Shown: positions 1 through 10,043, counted from the stretch's first letter. The stretch is 64,000 nt of DNA from JBKBIP01 sp046297495 (GCA_046297495.1 JBKBIP010000007.1:124001-188000), one strand, 5' to 3'. Notes: a model not told the origin generated them from the letters alone. Program-made: numbers and translations.

Positions 1-99
1 GTCGATGGCCACCGTATCATTGATGAGAAAGGACGTGACGAACTGCAAGGGATCGTTGTCTTGCTTCCGAACGGAAGACGGAACCAGCATGATTTTCAT
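1..99 (-). CDS. Partial N-terminus, possible MBL-fold phosphodiesterase
   Basis: The first 33 codons of a minus-strand gene run off the left edge of the window. The ATG at 99 is preceded by a strong purine-rich site (AAGGGGG about 9 bases upstream). The peptide contains QFVTSFLINDTVAID. A hydrophobic 'FLINxxVAID' stretch near the N-terminus is typical of the first strand of metallo-beta-lactamase-fold proteins, in particular class II 3',5'-cyclic nucleotide phosphodiesterases, but the metal-binding HxHxDH motif lies outside the window. It starts 54 bases after the stop of the multihaem cytochrome gene on the same strand, so the two may be cotranscribed. The family assignment is an inference from very little sequence. 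Confidence 0.5.
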   Translation of the reverse strand, partial: MKIMLVPSSVRKQDNDPLQFVTSFLINDTVAID

Positions 100-153
100 A
101 AGTGTATCCCCCTTATTTGTTAGGAGATACGTTAAGCCGGTTCACGGCAATTG

Positions 154-3100
154 TCAACCCACGAAACGGCGACGCTGGCCGGTCTTACGCGGCGGCGGCG
201 GCAACGGCGTCTGGGGTTGCGGCAGCTTCGCTGGCGCTGGCGGCAGCGGGCCGATGTAGTGGTAGAGGGGATTGAACGGATCATCGCTGACGCGCCACAC
301 TTCCCCATTCCGCAAATACAATTGGCGCTGTTCCTGGAAGTTGAACGGGCGGGCGCCGACTCGGCCAAACACCGAGATTTGATTGCCGCACTCATCGACG
401 GCCCGATCCCGGTCCAGACCTTCGGAAATGGCCAGGGCGTGTCCCCCTTCGGGCAGCTTGTAGGTGGCGATCAGGCAGGGCGTGGGCCGGACGCTGAACC
501 CCTCGTTGCCGGGGGTCTCCGGGGAAGTTAGCTGCACCACGCGCAAGCCGTTCTTGCCATCGGCCAAGTAAGCGAACTCGCTGACATAAGTGATTCCCAA
601 TTTCACATCGTGCAAATCATTGATGAGGCCATTGGCGTTATACACCTGATCGATTTTCGGGTGCTCCGGTTCCTCGACGTTGAGAATCACTAGTCCCTGT
701 TTGCCGGCGGCCACGTAGGCATAGTTGCGGGCCACGTAGATACGATGGGCTTCCTTGAGTTTCAACTCTCCCACCTTGATCGGATGGTGCAAGTGCGTGA
801 TGTCGAGCACGGCGATGCCATCCTCCACGCACACGAAGGCGTAGCGGAACTGGGCCGCCAGCGCCTTGGGATGCTTCAATACCTTCTGCTCCACGATATG
901 CACGATGACGGGATTCTTGGGATCAGCCAAGGACACCACCACCAAACCGGCGTCACAACAGATGTACGCATAGGTGCCGATGATGGAAATGTAATGCGCG
1001 CCATTCAACAAGCCATCGGGATTGAAGGTGACCGTACGGTGTAAGAAGTTGTTGGTCGGAATGCCGTCCAAGGCCGTGGTGGCATTCACCACGATCAAGC
1101 CCTCGCATTCGTCGGCCACGAAGACGTAGGCATAGATGGGATGTAGCGGCGTTTCCTTGTTTTCGGGGCGGCGCGTGCGAGTGGGGTCCGGGGTCATGGT
1201 CGTCGGCAGCGCCACGTACTTGGCGTTCTTGGTGTGGACGAAGAAGCGTTGTCCCAATGGCGACACCGGAGCCGTGGTGATGCGCTCGGAGAAGGCTTTA
1301 TTGTCGATGAAGGCGACATCGAAGACGCGCAGGCCCCCCTTGCCACAGGCAGCGAACAGATACTCGCCCCGCAGCTGCACGTTATGAATTTCAACTTTTC
1401 GCAACGGATGGAAAATTTGGTCGCCAATGTCCTTGCCGGGATGCTCATGAGCGATCTTGAGCTTGTAGCCGTTTTCGACGTGTTTGCGGTAGTAGTCAGG
1501 GAAGGCCAAGGCTTGCAGCGAGCTGCCGATGACGGCTTGCGGCTCCTGGCGCTCCGTCACGACGACACCGAATAGACCATGATCACCAGCCGCCACCCAG
1601 CAATACCGGCCGATGAAGTTGGTGTATTTCGTACCGAGCATGAGTAGCTGGGCCATGAGGGCGTTGTTGTCATTCTTGACTGATACATGGCAATCGGTAC
1701 ACATCTTGGTACCATCGCGGCCCCGGACGGTGTGCGGGACGTTGGTGCTGAAGGCAATCCCGCTTTGTCCTTCGGCGGCGATGGTCTGCTGCTGCACATA
1801 GATCGATTCGCGGTTGTTGTTGTATGAGCCGACGTGAATGGCACACGAGGAGCGGGATGGACAAATCCGATTGCCGGTGACATCCCCATCGCGTGCCAAC
1901 ATATAGACATCATCGCGCAGCGTCTGAAAGTTGTAGGAGACGTAATTGAGCGTGACATCCCCTTCAAAAGTCAACAGAGGTAACTTCTTGTCGGCCTTCT
2001 GCGGCAGGTGGCAGCCGAAGCAACTGGGATTCCACGACGAATGACAAGCGATGCAGGTCATGTTGGCGTTGGCATGGGCACAGGCGCGCTCATCCTTCGG
2101 CAGATCTCCCCATACCATTTGCCCCTGTTCATCGAAACGCACCGTCTTGGCCAGGTGCGCCTTGGGATTGTAATTGGGATGTCCCGGCGAGATCGTGTCT
2201 TGGGTTTGCTTGATTTCCCAGACCAAGTCCTTCTCCACCATGGACCGCTGATAGATCTTGCCATCACGGCGCTCGAAACGGGGTTGGCCGAAAGGAGTTC
2301 GCAACGTTTCCAGGTTACGACCGTCCTTGCCAGAGGTGTAACTCGCGGGGCCAGTAGTCCGCAAGGTAGCCTGCTGCGTGATGGTGCCGTGGCAGTCTAT
2401 ACATTGAATTTCGATGGCGGCGCGCACTTCCATTTGCAGGCGAGTATTACCATGTACGTCCTGCACGAAATGACAATCGACGCAGTGCATCCCTTTTTCC
2501 ATGTGGACATCAAGCATGTGCAGCGGTAAGCCATCCCGTTGCGTCGTGGCAGCCAAGTGAGGATTCAAGGGTTTCGTCGGATCACCCTCACAACAGCGAT
2601 ACTGTTCCTTCAGCTCGGCTGGCAGAGCCACGGCGGCGATGCGCTGCTCGGCGGTGACGTGGGGGAGAATCTCCCCCTTGTGGTTCAGCAGGTTCCCCTG
2701 GCGATCCTTGCGAAAGACGGCGCGAAATACCCAACCATGCCCGTGAAAGTCGCCGAAATACGTGTGCTTGGTGAAGGGATTCAAATCAATGAGGTTAGCC
2801 AGAAATTCCAGATTCGACCAATTACCTTGGGCCGCCGCCTCATCGGGGTTGGACATCTGCGAGAAGGTGAATTCCTCGGCAGTTGGATATTTTTGTTTCT
2901 TCGGATACATCAATTGACCATCGGTTTCCTCGTCCCACCACATGTAACCGATGTAACTGTTCATAACATTGGTGCCAGGGTGAATGTGACAGACGATGCA
3001 CTGACTAGTGGGAATCCCCTTGGTGAACTCATGATGAATGGGATGGCCCGATTCGTCCTTGGGAATCATCGGATCGGGGGAGAAGCTGTAGCCTCTGTTG

Positions 3101-4152
3101 CCGTACTTGGCGTAAGGGCCGGAATGCACCGGAGAGCGGTCGTTGGCATAAATCATGTGACAGGCGGTGCAACCACTAGACCGATAATCGCCGGCATGAT
3201 CGTTGGTACCCAGGAAATTGAGGGTCGGATTGAGGAGCCGAGTTTTCTGTAAGGTGACGAAACCAGGGTCGGTGCGATTCTCTGTCCCCAGGCCGCGCAG
3301 ACTCAGACGGGTGCGGGGCCGACCTGGTTCCTCCATCCGTTCCGGGATGCCCGTTTCAGGGCGAAAGCGTCCGCCGCGCTCGAAGATGCGATAGACGTTG
3401 GCCGGTTGGCTAATCTCAAAGCGCGGCAACGGGTCCAGGGTCGGGACGACGCCGTGTTTCTGCTGTTCTTCCTCCGAGGGCTGCGGCACCGTTTGCATGC
3501 GCTGCGGCACGCCGCACATGCTGTAACTCTCCCCAAACGCGCAGCGTTTAATTGGAATGGAGCCATTATTGTACGCCGCTGCTCCCCATAACATACAACC
3601 GTGTGTCATCATACTCTTGCGAACCTGCAACACTTCCTTGGGATGACAGGCCGCTGTTCCACAACTGATATGCGCGATGCGCAGATCACCCGGATTGACG
3701 AAGCGGATGAATTCGGGGCTTTCGTGGTTGAGCAAGGTGTAGGAGCGGACTGGATTAGCCGACGTGCGCCAGGCGCTTGGGTAGCGCGGCATCACGTGCG
3801 CTTGTTCCTTGTGTATGGTGGTGGGGTCGCCGCCATGACAATCGACACAACCCAGGTGCAGGGTTTCCTTGCCGTGCGGATCACAAACATCCTTATGACA
3901 GTGAATGCAACCAACGCTTTTCGCCAGGGCTTCAGGAGCCGTCTGTTTCATTAGGTTGACATGGCGCATGTCGTCGGGCATGGGAAAGGGATGGTAGGGG
4001 ACTGGCGGGGCCGAGGTAGGTCGTCCTTCCTGTCCACGCAGCTTGTCGGCGCCGGAGCGCGCCACCAAAAAGCAAGTAGCCAGGAGCAGCGGCAAGCCCA
4101 TGACCAAGCACACGCAAAAAGCTTGTCGCCAATGGCGTTGGTGATGCGTCAT
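154..4152 (-). CDS. Multihaem c-type cytochrome with C-terminal LVIVD-repeat propeller
   Basis: This is a very large exported electron-transfer protein of about 1,332 residues. The start is set at 4152 (MTHHQRHWRQ), where GGAGG precedes the ATG; an upstream in-frame ATG at 4209 has no such site. A hydrophobic signal segment follows (about residues 10-30). The first 800 residues carry nine CXXCH haem-attachment motifs (CIHCH, CVDCH, CTACH, CIVCH, CVDCH, CIDCH, CIACH, CFGCH, CTDCH) and one CX4CH (CGTAACH). The C-terminal 450 residues hold repeated beta-strand blocks such as YAYICCDAGLVVVSL and YAFVCVEDGIAVLDI. These are LVIVD repeats, which form a propeller. The gene follows the barrel-protein gene 4311-6269 on the same strand. 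Together they suggest electron transfer at or across the outer membrane, which is an inference. Confidence 0.85.
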   Translation of the reverse strand: MTHHQRHWRQAFCVCLVMGLPLLLATCFLVARSGADKLRGQEGRPTSAPPVPYHPFPMPDDMRHVNLMKQTAPEALAKSVGCIHCHKDVCDPHGKETLHLGCVDCHGGDPTTIHKEQAHVMPRYPSAWRTSANPVRSYTLLNHESPEFIRFVNPGDLRIAHISCGTAACHPKEVLQVRKSMMTHGCMLWGAAAYNNGSIPIKRCAFGESYSMCGVPQRMQTVPQPSEEEQQKHGVVPTLDPLPRFEISQPANVYRIFERGGRFRPETGIPERMEEPGRPRTRLSLRGLGTENRTDPGFVTLQKTRLLNPTLNFLGTNDHAGDYRSSGCTACHMIYANDRSPVHSGPYAKYGNRGYSFSPDPMIPKDESGHPIHHEFTKGIPTSQCIVCHIHPGTNVMNSYIGYMWWDEETDGQLMYPKKQKYPTAEEFTFSQMSNPDEAAAQGNWSNLEFLANLIDLNPFTKHTYFGDFHGHGWVFRAVFRKDRQGNLLNHKGEILPHVTAEQRIAAVALPAELKEQYRCCEGDPTKPLNPHLAATTQRDGLPLHMLDVHMEKGMHCVDCHFVQDVHGNTRLQMEVRAAIEIQCIDCHGTITQQATLRTTGPASYTSGKDGRNLETLRTPFGQPRFERRDGKIYQRSMVEKDLVWEIKQTQDTISPGHPNYNPKAHLAKTVRFDEQGQMVWGDLPKDERACAHANANMTCIACHSSWNPSCFGCHLPQKADKKLPLLTFEGDVTLNYVSYNFQTLRDDVYMLARDGDVTGNRICPSRSSCAIHVGSYNNNRESIYVQQQTIAAEGQSGIAFSTNVPHTVRGRDGTKMCTDCHVSVKNDNNALMAQLLMLGTKYTNFIGRYCWVAAGDHGLFGVVVTERQEPQAVIGSSLQALAFPDYYRKHVENGYKLKIAHEHPGKDIGDQIFHPLRKVEIHNVQLRGEYLFAACGKGGLRVFDVAFIDNKAFSERITTAPVSPLGQRFFVHTKNAKYVALPTTMTPDPTRTRRPENKETPLHPIYAYVFVADECEGLIVVNATTALDGIPTNNFLHRTVTFNPDGLLNGAHYISIIGTYAYICCDAGLVVVSLADPKNPVIVHIVEQKVLKHPKALAAQFRYAFVCVEDGIAVLDITHLHHPIKVGELKLKEAHRIYVARNYAYVAAGKQGLVILNVEEPEHPKIDQVYNANGLINDLHDVKLGITYVSEFAYLADGKNGLRVVQLTSPETPGNEGFSVRPTPCLIATYKLPEGGHALAISEGLDRDRAVDECGNQISVFGRVGARPFNFQEQRQLYLRNGEVWRVSDDPFNPLYHYIGPLPPAPAKLPQPQTPLPPPPRKTGQRRRFVG

Positions 4153-4310
4153 GGCGCCTCCAACCTCCTGGTTACACGCCCGGTTCGTCGTGGCCAACGA
4201 TGGCAACACGCACGAGAACGCGACCGCGGACTGTACGATTCAGCGCGTAGGAGTCAAGAGCGATTCAGGTGACATGCCGAGGAGCAGGAAACGTAAAACC
4301 CCTGGGTCGC

Positions 4311-6269
4311 TTAATACGTGAGATTCACTTGGAGAAAGGACGCTGACAAGGGACCTAACTTACCATTGAGGGGATTGTAGAGGTCGCGGAGTCCCTCGCC
4401 GGGCACCAACATAGATAAGCCGAGTAACATGATGATATTGTTGTTCAGGAGAGGACGGTATTCAAAGCCACTACTCATGTCCACGCCGATAAAATGGCGA
4501 ATGTCTGCTTGATAGACAAACTGGGATAACACATTGGTGTTTTCAAACCAGAGCAGATTGAGATTGTTGATCATGCGCAGTTTGGGCGTTAGTTCCAAAT
4601 CCATTCCCCAATTCGCCAGAAACAACCCCGGATTGACGAAATTACTCTGTCCCTGAATCTTGCTGGAGCGCAGGTTGGGCAACAGGCTTTCCCGGTTGGT
4701 GAGTTGCACGCCGAACAGCGGCAAGTTCTGACGCTGCCAGTAACTGAAGGCGCCGCCAGCGAAGTTGGGATTATCGAAAATGGCGTCGAAACCGGCCGCG
4801 GTGGAGTTGTTGATGTCATCGTCTCCGGAAGCCCAGAAAAACGAGGAGCGAAAGCGGACCCAATCGCGGTCGTAGGAAACTTCCAAGGCCGCCATTTGGG
4901 CATTGATGTTCACCGGACGATTGGCCAACGGATTCAGGGTGTCATGCCCCAAGACCCAGTAAAACGCATGGTTGATGTTGAAGCGGTTAATATGCCCGTC
5001 CCCTGCCCAACCCAGGTAATAGGCGTTGACGCGGTGTGGTTGGAACACGCCGACCGGATCAGGACGTACCAAGAAGTCGTTCTTGTCGAACTTGAAGCTA
5101 GGGGGATCGTTGTTGAAATGGAAGCTAAGCTGCGAGGTATAGCCAGGCCAGATGAAATCTTGCCGGTAGTAGTTGGCGATGATGATGTCCTGACCACGAT
5201 CATGGAACGTGTTTAGGAAACTGTTGGTGTCCTTCTCCGCTTGGCGAAAGTACAGCACGTTGAATTGGTCGCGGTTGGAAAGGCGAGTGCCGAAAATGCG
5301 TACTGCTCGGTTGATGTCAAAAAAGATGAACCCGCGAAAGTCACTGTTGAACAACTGCGAACCGACGCGGGCTGAGACGAAATCGTAATCCGGGCTGATG
5401 TCGGAGAGCTTGGTTTCCAGGAAGTACTCTTCCAGGGCCAAAAAAGTACGTGCCCGTCGTTGTCCGTCCAGCACGTCGGGATTGACAACCGCCAATTCAC
5501 TCACTAGCAAGTTGTTGACATTGAACACTGGCGTCAGCCGCACGCGCCAGTCCCTGGGCTTGAAGGCGGCGGTGTCGCCGTGAAACAAATCGAAGGACAA
5601 CAAGAAGAACTGCGAATAGATAAATTGGTTCGGCCTACCGAAAAATTCCTGTTGTCTGGGACGGGCGGTACTCTCGAAGGGGGTCGTCGGCGTTGGAATT
5701 TGCCGCGGCTCGAAAATTCCGAAGGTACTAGCCGTGATGTTCAAAAAAGTATGCTGCCCGCAAATGGGGTAGTCCCCTTTGAAGACGTTCTGGTTATAGG
5801 GGTCCCACCAGTGGCCGATTTTATAGGGGTAGTCCAAGCCAATGGGAAAGTCCCAACCGTAACGGTCCCAATAGGGGAAACCAATGCGCCATCGGTCTTC
5901 GATGGGAACAAAATCACTGTCTCTTTGCACGTCGCGCGGAATGATGCTCGATTTGCCGGTGTAACCCAACGGCGGATTGAAGGGATTCTCCACCCAAGGT
6001 TGGAAGTGGGCCGTGTCGTCGATTTCCTCTTCGGGCTCAGGGCTTTCCAAGGGTCGGTTGAGAAGATCGGGGACGTAGGCATCGTCGGGCGTCTGTCCCA
6101 ACAGCGCAGACGCCACATCGAGTAGCAAGGGGGACTCCGAAGCAGACACATCCGCGGGGGTTGGAAACGTCTCGATCTCGTCGGGCGCGGCTCCTACTCC
6201 AGAGACTCCCAAGGATAGTCCCACAAGTAGGGCATAGCCCCATCGGCAGGTTCGGGCACTACACGCCAT
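4311..6269 (-). CDS. Putative outer-membrane beta-barrel (porin-like) protein
   Basis: A 652-residue protein with a clear signal peptide (YALLVGLSLGVSGVGA) and a mature part rich in alternating aromatic and polar strands, such as FIYSQFFLLSFDLFHGD and DWRVRLTPVFNVNNLLV. It ends in an aromatic residue (QVNLTY), as many outer-membrane barrel proteins do. The ATG at 6269 has GGGAG about 9 bases upstream. I do not recognise a named family with certainty; DUF1302-like or alginate-export-like porins are the closest in style. It lies 158 bases upstream of the multihaem cytochrome on the same strand. A porin-cytochrome conduit is therefore possible, but the sequence does not prove it. Confidence 0.7.
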   Translation of the reverse strand: MACSARTCRWGYALLVGLSLGVSGVGAAPDEIETFPTPADVSASESPLLLDVASALLGQTPDDAYVPDLLNRPLESPEPEEEIDDTAHFQPWVENPFNPPLGYTGKSSIIPRDVQRDSDFVPIEDRWRIGFPYWDRYGWDFPIGLDYPYKIGHWWDPYNQNVFKGDYPICGQHTFLNITASTFGIFEPRQIPTPTTPFESTARPRQQEFFGRPNQFIYSQFFLLSFDLFHGDTAAFKPRDWRVRLTPVFNVNNLLVSELAVVNPDVLDGQRRARTFLALEEYFLETKLSDISPDYDFVSARVGSQLFNSDFRGFIFFDINRAVRIFGTRLSNRDQFNVLYFRQAEKDTNSFLNTFHDRGQDIIIANYYRQDFIWPGYTSQLSFHFNNDPPSFKFDKNDFLVRPDPVGVFQPHRVNAYYLGWAGDGHINRFNINHAFYWVLGHDTLNPLANRPVNINAQMAALEVSYDRDWVRFRSSFFWASGDDDINNSTAAGFDAIFDNPNFAGGAFSYWQRQNLPLFGVQLTNRESLLPNLRSSKIQGQSNFVNPGLFLANWGMDLELTPKLRMINNLNLLWFENTNVLSQFVYQADIRHFIGVDMSSGFEYRPLLNNNIIMLLGLSMLVPGEGLRDLYNPLNGKLGPLSASFLQVNLTY

Positions 6270-6727
6270 GCGACCAGCTCCCTGACGTTAGGAGACGTGG
6301 TAGAGGTCGGCCATCTTCGATTGCGACGACGATGCTGCATGTACCAAACCGACACTAAACTACCTCAGATCAATGCCCCTTGCAGAACGGATCCGTGCTC
6401 CGCCAACCCTGCATGGGAAATCAAGAAAATTCTCACTGGCACGTTTTTCACGATGAGGGTCATTGACTTCCATATCGGACATAAACTTTACCGGCTTTAA
6501 GCATGGTATCGATTTTCCGGTCTTTGCATGGATCGATCCAAGCGACGGGCAGGTCCTCGCAAGAACCGCTGTCTTCAGAAATTGTGACGGATTGCGAGAA
6601 AAAAGCTGATAAACCGCGCATGATCGTACCGATTGTATCGATAGTGATTCATTGCTGCCGTGAGACAAAAATCGCGGCGGAACCCTGAAAGGGCGTAAGC
6701 CTCCTACTCACTGGAAAGAGGGTGCCC
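6270..6727. other. Divergent intergenic region, about 460 bp
   Basis: No convincing gene is seen. The region separates two divergently transcribed genes and must hold both promoters. Just before the rightward gene is a small CCC-TGAA-AGGG hairpin followed by CGTAAGCC (about 6682-6702). I could not assign a confident promoter or a known RNA family. Confidence 0.4.
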
Positions 6728-9187
6728 ATGTCCTGGATTCGATCCCTGACGCGCGGTTTCAGGAAAGCATGGCAACTTGAGCCCAAACGTCGTTCACATT
6801 GCGGCAACCGTGTCTGCTTGGCCGTCGAGCAGTTGGAATCGCGCACCATGCTGGATGCCTCGGCGTCACTGGTGGGAGGCGTCCTCTCCATCATGGGGGG
6901 ACCGGGAGATGACCGGATCCATCTCAATCTTGACGCCATGCGGCGGGAACTGGTGCTGCTCGATGGCGGGCGCGAAGTGGGACGCTTCGCTTCGGACGGA
7001 GTCAATCAAATCAACATCGACGCCGGCGATGGTTTCAATGTCGTCCGCATCGCCAACGACGTGCGCCAACCCGCGACCATCAGCGGTGGAGTGGGGACCA
7101 ACATCTTTTACGCGGGGGGCGGCCCGACAACGTTGACGGGGGGGACGGGGAACAACAAACTGATTGCCGGTTCGGGACCGACTACCCTCATTGGCGGGGA
7201 CGGTGTCAATCACTTGCACGGCGGGCCAGCGGTGAATACGTTCACGGCCGGCGCCGGCAGTAATTTACTGTACAACGTTAAGGAAGGAGATCCCTTCGTG
7301 GCGGGTCCGGAGGATCGCATTGTGTTTCAACCGGGTCCGCCGGCGCCAGCGCCGATTGAAGTATTGGAAGCCACGGAAGTCGAACAGCTGCTGGCCCGTG
7401 CCGCGGCTGCTTCCGCCAGTAACGACGCCATCATCGCCATCGTGGATCGCGGCGGCAACGTCTTGGGTGTGCGCGTGGAAGGGGGGGTGTCGCCGGCTAT
7501 CACCGGGTCCCCGGAAACGTTGTCGTTCGCCATCGACGGCGCTATTTCCAAGGCCCGCACCGCTGCCTTCTTCGCCAACAACGCCGGCCCGCTCACCTCA
7601 CGCACCGTGCAGTTCATCAGTCAATCGACGATCACCGAACGGGAGGTCAACTCCAATCCGAATATCCCCGATTTGAATTCCACGCTACGTGGTCCCGGTT
7701 TCGTGGCCCCCATTGGCATTGGTGCTCATTTCCCGCCCAGAGTCCCCTTCACGCCGATGGTGGACTTGTTCGCCATTGAAAACACCAACCGGGACAGCAT
7801 CTATCATCCTGGCGCCGACCGGATCCGTGGTAACATAGATGATGTGCTGCTACCGAGTCGCTTTAACGTCCCGCTAGAGTTCGTCCCAGACGGGAAAATC
7901 ATCAATCCGCCGGAGTCGTATGGTTTGCTGCGCTTTGACAATCGAGCAGCCCAATCGCGCGGCATCGCCACGTTGCCTGGCGGCATCCCCATTTACAAGA
8001 ACGGCCAACTCGTCGGCGGCATCGGCGTCTTCTTCCCCGGCGAGACTGGCTTTGCTACTGAGGAGAATTCCAGCCTCAGCACCAGTCATGATCCGTCGAA
8101 ACCGGATCGATCTTTCGAGGCAGAGTACATCGCCTACGCGGCGGTGGGGGGGATCGCGGACCCGAAATTCGCCATCGGTGAGTTAGCGGGCATTCCGCCT
8201 TTGTCAGGTATTGGCTTACCTGCGGGACGTATTGACTTAGTGGGCATTACGTTGGACATCTACGGTCCACGCGGGACGGCAGGTACCGAGATATTGGTTA
8301 ACTTTGGCAGGACGCTGGGCATTGGCGATCCCAACAGTGGCGTCAATGTCCCCGTGAACATGATGGGGGACATTACCCTCACGGGTGCTCCCGTCCCAGA
8401 TGGCTTCTTGGTGACACCACATGACGGCGTCGGCGCCAATGGAGTCTTTCTGACCGCCGCCGATGTCGAGCGCATTATCAGCCAGGGGATTAACCAGGCT
8501 AACATCACGCGGGCCGCCATTCGTCTACCAGTGGGGGGGGCCACCACGAAAATGGTGTTCGCCATCACCGATTTGGAAGGGAACGTCCTGGGTCTGTTCC
8601 GCATGGAGGACGCGACGGTGTTTTCCATCGACGTGGCCGTCGCCAAGGCCCGTAACGTGACCTACTATGCCAACCCCGCCGAATTGCAACCGGAGGACAT
8701 GGTACCCGGCATCCCGCCGGGGGTCGCCTTCACCAATCGCACCTTCCGTTACTTGGCTGGCCCACGGTTCCCGGAAGGGATCGATGGCACCCCGCCGGGA
8801 CCGTTCTCCATCCTCAACGATGGCGGCGTCAACCCGCTCACGGGCTTGAGTGTCGGTCCACCACTGCCGGCCTCGGCGTTTCAAAGCGTTCTGGGCTACG
8901 ATGCCTTCAATCCGCAGACCAATTTCCGCGATCCGTTCAACATCCTCAATCAGAACGGCATCGTCTTCTTCCCAGGCTCCATGCCGTTGTACAAGCAGGA
9001 CGCTCAAGGCCATTGGGTCCTGGTCGGCGGCTTGGGGGTCAGCGGCGACGGGGTGGATCAGGACGACGTGGTGACTTTCGCCGCCTCGACCGGCTACCAA
9101 CCGCCGCTGTCGATTCAGGTGGATCAATTTTTCTTTGGCAACGTGCGTCTACCCTTCGCCAAGTTCAATCGCAATCCGCAAGGGTGA
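6728..9187 (+). CDS. Secreted protein with LEPR-XLL-like N-terminus and two GlcG/HbpS-like domains
   Basis: An 819-residue exported protein. The ATG at 6728 is chosen over the GTG at 6722 because AGAGGG sits about 6 bases upstream of it. Near the N-terminus, VEQLESRTMLDAS fits the planctomycete LEPR-XLL motif found on large cell-surface proteins. Next come glycine- and asparagine-rich blocks (GGTGNNKLIAGSG, GGDGVNHLHGG) resembling RTX-type calcium-binding repeats. Two copies of a GlcG/HbpS (former DUF336) domain follow: one from VEQLLARAAAAS through IVDRGGNVLGVRVEGG, and one from VERIISQGINQANI through ITDLEGNVLGLFRMED. HbpS-type domains bind haem or small cofactors in some bacteria; the ligand here is unknown. 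No membrane anchor is evident. Confidence 0.75.
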   Translation: MSWIRSLTRGFRKAWQLEPKRRSHCGNRVCLAVEQLESRTMLDASASLVGGVLSIMGGPGDDRIHLNLDAMRRELVLLDGGREVGRFASDGVNQINIDAGDGFNVVRIANDVRQPATISGGVGTNIFYAGGGPTTLTGGTGNNKLIAGSGPTTLIGGDGVNHLHGGPAVNTFTAGAGSNLLYNVKEGDPFVAGPEDRIVFQPGPPAPAPIEVLEATEVEQLLARAAAASASNDAIIAIVDRGGNVLGVRVEGGVSPAITGSPETLSFAIDGAISKARTAAFFANNAGPLTSRTVQFISQSTITEREVNSNPNIPDLNSTLRGPGFVAPIGIGAHFPPRVPFTPMVDLFAIENTNRDSIYHPGADRIRGNIDDVLLPSRFNVPLEFVPDGKIINPPESYGLLRFDNRAAQSRGIATLPGGIPIYKNGQLVGGIGVFFPGETGFATEENSSLSTSHDPSKPDRSFEAEYIAYAAVGGIADPKFAIGELAGIPPLSGIGLPAGRIDLVGITLDIYGPRGTAGTEILVNFGRTLGIGDPNSGVNVPVNMMGDITLTGAPVPDGFLVTPHDGVGANGVFLTAADVERIISQGINQANITRAAIRLPVGGATTKMVFAITDLEGNVLGLFRMEDATVFSIDVAVAKARNVTYYANPAELQPEDMVPGIPPGVAFTNRTFRYLAGPRFPEGIDGTPPGPFSILNDGGVNPLTGLSVGPPLPASAFQSVLGYDAFNPQTNFRDPFNILNQNGIVFFPGSMPLYKQDAQGHWVLVGGLGVSGDGVDQDDVVTFAASTGYQPPLSIQVDQFFFGNVRLPFAKFNRNPQG

Positions 9188-9244
9188 TTTTTCCGAAAAC
9201 CATCGAATTGCCCATCCTGGATCGACCGATAGTACCAACGGGAC

Positions 9245-9294
9245 GATTCATCGGTTCGCGCGGGGCGCCATCCCGCCGCGCGAACTGATGAATC
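9245..9294. repeat. Intergenic hairpin, GATTCATCG family, copy 1
   Basis: A 50-base inverted repeat: GATTCATCGGTTCGCGCGG on the left and its complement with one mismatch on the right. It follows the LEPR-XLL gene and could also act as a terminator. Five other copies lie at 14134, 16405, 33087, 45249 and 50704. Confidence 0.8.
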
Positions 9295-9327
9295 CTTGCA
9301 ACGGACGCTCGCTATAGGAAAAACCCC

Positions 9328-9699
9328 ATGTCTTGGAAAATGTTATGGGCTGGACTGGCAAGCTGTTTGCTGATTGGCGTTCGCACTGACAACGCTGGTG
9401 CCTGGTGGTGGGGCAAACCCTGTCCGCCCGAACATACGTTCCAACGCGCGGGTGATCCGCAAGCCATTTCCCGTTTTGCCAAGCCTTCCGAAACTCCTGC
9501 TTATGTGGGTTACTATGTCGGCGGCGGTGATCCCTTCAAGAAAGGCCGTTGTCCTACCCCGGTGGACGGCACCTGGGGCTATGATTACAGCGGCGACTGC
9601 TTCCGGCGCAACGTCTTTCTGCGCTGGTGGCCGAAGTATTATTATCAAGGCGGTCCCGGCGAATACGCCACCGATGGACCACGCATTCCGAAGAAATAA
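9328..9699 (+). CDS. Small secreted protein of unknown function
   Basis: A 123-residue protein with a signal peptide (MLWAGLASCLLIGVRTDNAGA) and a mature part rich in Trp, Tyr, Gly and Pro (GAWWWGKPCPPEHTF, GYYVGGGDPF, RWWPKYYYQGG). Three cysteines remain after cleavage. AGGA lies about 9 bases before the ATG. The composition suggests a small envelope or extracellular protein, and I do not recognise a family. It stands alone between a repeat hairpin and a 340-base gap upstream of the kinase gene. Confidence 0.65.
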   Translation: MSWKMLWAGLASCLLIGVRTDNAGAWWWGKPCPPEHTFQRAGDPQAISRFAKPSETPAYVGYYVGGGDPFKKGRCPTPVDGTWGYDYSGDCFRRNVFLRWWPKYYYQGGPGEYATDGPRIPKK

Positions 9700-10043
9700 C
9701 CCAACCGGAAGCAAATAATACCTCTAGGGGAGTCGAGGGTCCTTGGAATTTTTCCCACCATCCACCCGCCTTCCCTTTCATTGTTCCATTCCCCCCCACC
9801 CTCCTTTTTCCAGTATATTCCCACAGACATGGAACAAAATAATCCATAGCATATAAGAAATCATCTCCCGCCCGCTCGCCATTTTTATTTCCTTGACTGT
9901 CTCGATACATACCTTTACCTTGAAGATAGAATAACCAATGATGAAGACGGTAGGTACGCGGTTGCGGCTTGTCCCAGAGGACCGCGCGTGTGGATTCGCT
10001 CGTTTCCTGGCGAAAGTAGGCGCCACCTCGCATAAGGTCAAAC
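9700..10043. other. Intergenic region with a polypyrimidine repeat
   Basis: No gene is supported here. Positions 9775-9838 contain TTTCATTGTTCCATTCC followed by a run of C and, after a spacer, ATGGAACAAAAT as a partial inverted match. A close relative of this element lies at 19035-19101. The rest is AT-richer than its surroundings and probably contains the kinase promoter. Confidence 0.45.

Noticed and set aside
6682..6727. Possible cyclic-di-GMP-I riboswitch before the LEPR-XLL gene
   Set aside because: The CCCTGAAAGGG stem and CGTAAGCC recall part of the motif, but the second stem and its GGGGTTACCG-type segment are absent and there is too little space before the ATG.
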